DNA of 47,312 nucleotides from Acidobacteria bacterium UBA2994 (lineage in GTDB: Bacteria > Acidobacteriota > Vicinamibacteria > Vicinamibacterales > UBA8438): contig DEAA01000036.1 in NCBI GenBank assembly GCA_002346545.1, positions 1 to 47,312 of the forward strand. The letters are read 5' to 3'. Positions within the stretch are counted from its first letter, which is position 1; the number at the start of each line of letters is the position of its first letter. The position numbers were made by a program, and so were the translations under genes. This document shows, piece by piece, positions 44,966 through 47,312 of the stretch. The notes beneath the pieces were generated by a model. The model did no database searches and was not told where the DNA came from. It saw only the letters and a program-made list of their open reading frames with translations.

Positions 44966-45451
44966 GTGGGCGAGGGCCGTGTGTTGACCGAGTCGGCGCT
45001 GGTCGAGCGGGTGGCCGCCGACCGCGCGCGGGGACGGACCTTCGTGTTCGCCAATGGCTGCTTCGATGTGCTACATGTCGGACATGTGCGCTACCTGACC
45101 GGGGCGGCGGTCGAGGGCGACCGGCTAATCGTCGCCGTGAACGACGACGCGTCAGTACGTGGACTCAAGGGGCCGAATCGGCCGGTGCAAGCGGCCGGGG
45201 ATCGGGCGGCGCTGGTGGCCGCGCTGCGGGTGGTGGACTACGTCGTGGTGTTTTCGGACTCGGACGTCGAGCGCCTGTTGACTTTGTTGAAGCCGGAGGT
45301 GCACTGCAAGGGCTCGGACTACACGATCGACACGGTGCCTGAGCGCCAGGTGGTCCAGGGATATGGCGGACGGACCGTCATCGTTGGTGACAACAAGGAC
45401 CACTCGACACGCGACGTCATTGCCCGGATCCTGTCGGGTAAGGGGGTCTAG
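44966..45451 (+). CDS. hldC: D-glycero-beta-D-manno-heptose 1-phosphate adenylyltransferase (RfaE domain II / HldC type)
   Basis: A 161-residue nucleotidyltransferase, the second half of HldE as a separate protein. The FVFANGCFDVLHVGHVRYL segment holds the HxGH motif (about residues 37-40), followed by GDRLIVAVNDDASVRGLKG and a later GGRTVIVGDNKDHSTRDVI in place of the usual 'STS' loop. It forms ADP-heptose from heptose 1-phosphate and ATP. The start is GTG 44966 with GGGAGGT five bases upstream. Confidence 0.93.
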   Translation: MGEGRVLTESALVERVAADRARGRTFVFANGCFDVLHVGHVRYLTGAAVEGDRLIVAVNDDASVRGLKGPNRPVQAAGDRAALVAALRVVDYVVVFSDSDVERLLTLLKPEVHCKGSDYTIDTVPERQVVQGYGGRTVIVGDNKDHSTRDVIARILSGKGV

Positions 45452-45482
45452 CTTGTAGCGCGGCGCGTTCGCACGACACTCC

Positions 45483-46499
45483 ATGCACGCGATCCTGATC
45501 GTTCGTCTCGGCGCCCTGGGCGACATCGTCCACACCTTGCCGATGACCGCCGCTCTCCGCGCCAGGTTCCCCGAGGCTCGCCTCGACTGGCTTGTGGATG
45601 AAAGATATCTCCCGCTGCTCGATCTGGTGCCCGTGATCGACCAGCGGGTCGCCTGGCGGTCTCGTTCCCGGTCCCTCCGCCAGCGAATTTCTGAGCTCAA
45701 GCGGATGTTGAGTGCCACCCCCTATGACGTGGCTCTCGATGCACAGGGCCTGATCAAGTCGGCGGTACTGGCCAGCGCGAGCGGCGCGTCTCGCGTGATC
45801 GGGTTCACGTCTGACGCACTGCGGGAGCCGCTGGCGAGTTGGTTCTACACCGAGACCCACCGACCGGACCTCTCGGGCCACGTCATCCAGAAGAACCTGG
45901 CGCTGGCCACCGCGCTGGAAGCATCGGCTGGCGACCCGCAGTTTCCGCTCGAGATTCCAGATACGCCCGAGGTTGCGCGCCTCCGTGCGCAGATCGATGG
46001 AGCGCCCTATGCCGTACTGAACCCTGGCGCCGCCTGGTCGAACAAGCGCTGGTCGCCGCAGCGCTTTGGTGAACTCGCGCAGTTGTTGGCCACTCGCCAC
46101 GACATCAGGTCGGTCGTGACGTGGGGGCCAGACGATCGCGACCGGGCGTCCGCGGTGGTCGAAGCCGCCAGTGTGGCCGCCGTGCTGGCTCCCGCCACCG
46201 ACATTGCGGCTCTGGCCGATGTTCTTCGGGGCGCTCGTCTCGTCGTGTCCGGCGATACTGGTCCGATGCACCTGGCGGCAGCGCTCGGGACACCGGTGGT
46301 GGCGTTGCATGGTCCAACCGATCCCACGCGCAATGGTCCATGGGATTCCGCCGACGTGGCCGCATCCCGCTACGAGGCCTGCCACTGCCCGCAACGGCGG
46401 CGGTGCCGTCAGGCTGTGTCCTGTCTAGATGAACTCGCGACCGAGGCCGTCGCCGAAGCCGTTGCGACGCGATTAGGGGCAGGGGAGGCCGGACGGTGA
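45483..46499 (+). CDS. waaC: ADP-heptose:LPS heptosyltransferase I
   Basis: A 338-residue GT9 enzyme beginning MHAILIVRLGALGDIVHTLPM, typical of WaaC. Further marks are DWLVDERYLPLLDL, YDVALDAQGLIKSAVLA, VLNPGAAWSNKRWSPQRFGEL and the donor site LVVSGDTGPMHLAAALGTPVVALHGPTDP, then a cysteine-rich YEACHCPQRRRC. It adds the first heptose to Kdo. It lies 31 bases after the adenylyltransferase gene and overlaps the next gene by four bases (GTGA). Confidence 0.94.
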   Translation: MHAILIVRLGALGDIVHTLPMTAALRARFPEARLDWLVDERYLPLLDLVPVIDQRVAWRSRSRSLRQRISELKRMLSATPYDVALDAQGLIKSAVLASASGASRVIGFTSDALREPLASWFYTETHRPDLSGHVIQKNLALATALEASAGDPQFPLEIPDTPEVARLRAQIDGAPYAVLNPGAAWSNKRWSPQRFGELAQLLATRHDIRSVVTWGPDDRDRASAVVEAASVAAVLAPATDIAALADVLRGARLVVSGDTGPMHLAAALGTPVVALHGPTDPTRNGPWDSADVAASRYEACHCPQRRRCRQAVSCLDELATEAVAEAVATRLGAGEAGR

Positions 46500-47065
46500 G
46501 GTTGCCCACCGCGCCCGAGGCCAGACCCGCGTCCGAAGTCACGCCGGTCGCCGTGTCGCCATGGCTGATCCGGGTGGCTCGGTTACGGGTAACCGGTGGG
46601 TTTCTAGTGGCGGTGCTCGCCTACTGGCTGGCTCAGCCCATCTGGCAGTCTCTACTTACCGGCGCGGTCGTCGCCCTTGTGGGGGAGGGAGTCCGCTTCT
46701 GGGCCGCCGGACATCTGGAGAAGGCGACGGAGGTGACGGTGTCGGGGCCGTACCGTTGGACACGCCACCCGCTCTATGTCGGGTCGTCGATTATGGGCCT
46801 CGGGGTGGCCGTGACCTCACGGGCGCCACTGGTGGCCGTGCTTGTCACGGCCTATCTGGTCGTCTCGCTCGGCGTGGCGGCGCGCCTCGAGGAAGCGACG
46901 CTTAGGGCGAAGTTCCCTGGCGACTATAAACGCTACGCTGAGGGCACCGTCCGCGACGATCGAAGTTTCTCTCTCGCCCGTGCTCGGCGGAACGGTGAGG
47001 TCCAGACCTTGCTCGGGTTGCTCGCAGCGCTGGCGTTGCTGGCGCTCAAGATCCCTTGCATTTGA
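46496..47065 (+). CDS. Isoprenylcysteine carboxyl methyltransferase-like membrane protein
   Basis: A 189-residue integral membrane methyltransferase of the ICMT/PEMT family. Helices include VTGGFLVAVLAYWLAQPIW, LTGAVVALVGEGVRFWAA, then the SAM-binding VSGPYRWTRHPLYVGSSIMGLG, and LVAVLVTAYLVVSLGVAA followed by EATLRAKFPGDYKRYAEGT. The RHPLYVG and final acid-rich EE...Y parts are family hallmarks. Its target, perhaps a lipid or a small molecule, is unknown; bacterial members do not necessarily act on prenylcysteine. Coupled to waaC by a four-base overlap and last in the LPS operon. Confidence 0.9.
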   Translation: MRLPTAPEARPASEVTPVAVSPWLIRVARLRVTGGFLVAVLAYWLAQPIWQSLLTGAVVALVGEGVRFWAAGHLEKATEVTVSGPYRWTRHPLYVGSSIMGLGVAVTSRAPLVAVLVTAYLVVSLGVAARLEEATLRAKFPGDYKRYAEGTVRDDRSFSLARARRNGEVQTLLGLLAALALLALKIPCI

Positions 47066-47131
47066 CCGCGGCCCCGAGGGCGACGGTATAATTGCCTGTT
47101 TGGTGTGGTCGCGGGACACGGGTCCTAAGCC

Positions 47132-47207
47132 GGGCGGTTAGCTCAGCTGGTAGAGCACCGGCTTTACACGCCGGGTGTCACAGGTTCGAGTCCTGTACCG
47201 CCCACCA
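47132..47207 (+). tRNA. tRNA-Val (TAC)
   Basis: Acceptor GGGCGGT pairs with ACCGCCC. D-arm GCTC/GAGC, anticodon stem CCGGC/GCCGG with loop TTTACAC (anticodon TAC) and T-arm ACAGG-TTCGAGT-CCTGT are all intact, followed by A and an encoded CCA. Confidence 0.96.
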
Positions 47208-47267
47208 TCATGCACCAAGGCGGTGGGGCATCGAAGCGACCGCCGAACACTTCGTCAACTACGATGC

Positions 47268-47312
47268 GGGGTCGTAGTTCAGTTGGTCAGAACGCCGGCC
47301 TGTCACGCCGGA
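47268..47312 (+). tRNA. tRNA-Asp (GTC), truncated by window end
   Basis: Acceptor GGGGTCG, TA, D-arm GTTC/GAAC and anticodon stem GCCGG/CCGGA-like with loop containing GTC are present; the sequence is cut at the window edge before the T-arm. Together with tRNA-Val 60 bases upstream it forms a tRNA cluster. Confidence 0.88.

Overview
The window is a high-GC (by eye mid-60s percent), gene-dense stretch of a Gram-negative chromosome. It carries a complete Kdo/heptose inner-core LPS operon, a TonB-dependent receptor, signal-peptide and lipobox proteins and canonical glycolytic genes. The mix of DUF1343/NamZ, exported M1 and M16 peptidases, PQQ-propeller and split hldE genes suggests an Acidobacteriota-like (perhaps Vicinamibacteria) aerobic heterotroph. 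That placement is inference; no rRNA is present to fix it.

Region 1 (1-6.6 kb): the 3' end of an acyl-CoA dehydrogenase, a small exported hypothetical protein, a frameshifted YjbQ/UPF0047 gene, a paired active/inactive M16 peptidase operon, an internally deleted alcohol dehydrogenase remnant, an alpha/beta hydrolase and a rhodanese. Region 2 (6.6-11 kb, minus strand): a tightly coupled six-gene operon running NamZ-like DUF1343, AHSA1/SRPBCC protein, nucleotidyltransferase-like protein, O-methyltransferase, an AtzG-like 59-residue protein and an amidase. A solitary Dam methylase diverges from it.

Region 3 (12.1-18.7 kb, plus strand): acyl-CoA dehydrogenase, class III CoA-transferase, MaoC hydratase, a lipoprotein amidohydrolase, MmgE/PrpD and a CitE-like CoA-ester lyase. 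Apart from the amidohydrolase this is the gene content of known itaconate (CoA-transferase / hydratase / citramalyl-CoA lyase) degradation clusters. It collides at a shared CTAG stop with a radical SAM HemN-like gene that has an unusual CX7CX2C cluster motif. An exported M1 peptidase, a DUF5671-like membrane protein and a MarR regulator follow.

Region 4 (24.9-35.1 kb) is the most unusual part. Three strong related palindromes of Fur-box type (centres 30757, 32689, 35049) lie upstream of three minus-strand transcription units. Unit A: an exported protein with four CbiX/sirohydrochlorin-chelatase-like repeats, a PQQ-type propeller protein, a hemin-type TonB receptor and a 77-residue CxHGCxH protein. 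Unit B: an exported DUF4920 protein and a JmjC/ROX-like oxygenase. Unit C: a tiny Tat-signal protein and a DUF6787-like membrane protein. The middle box is also upstream of a plus-strand unit with a structured leader, a flavodoxin and a cysteine-free ribosomal protein S4 copy. Together this looks like a metal-limitation regulon with a possible periplasmic haem/tetrapyrrole-processing system.

Region 5 (35.3-47.3 kb): tRNA-Leu, secG, tpiA, pgk and gap on the minus strand. Then a translationally coupled plus-strand LPS operon (waaA, lpxK, lpxL-like, waaF, gmhB, hldA-type kinase, hldC-type adenylyltransferase, waaC, and an ICMT-like methyltransferase). tRNA-Val and a truncated tRNA-Asp end the window.
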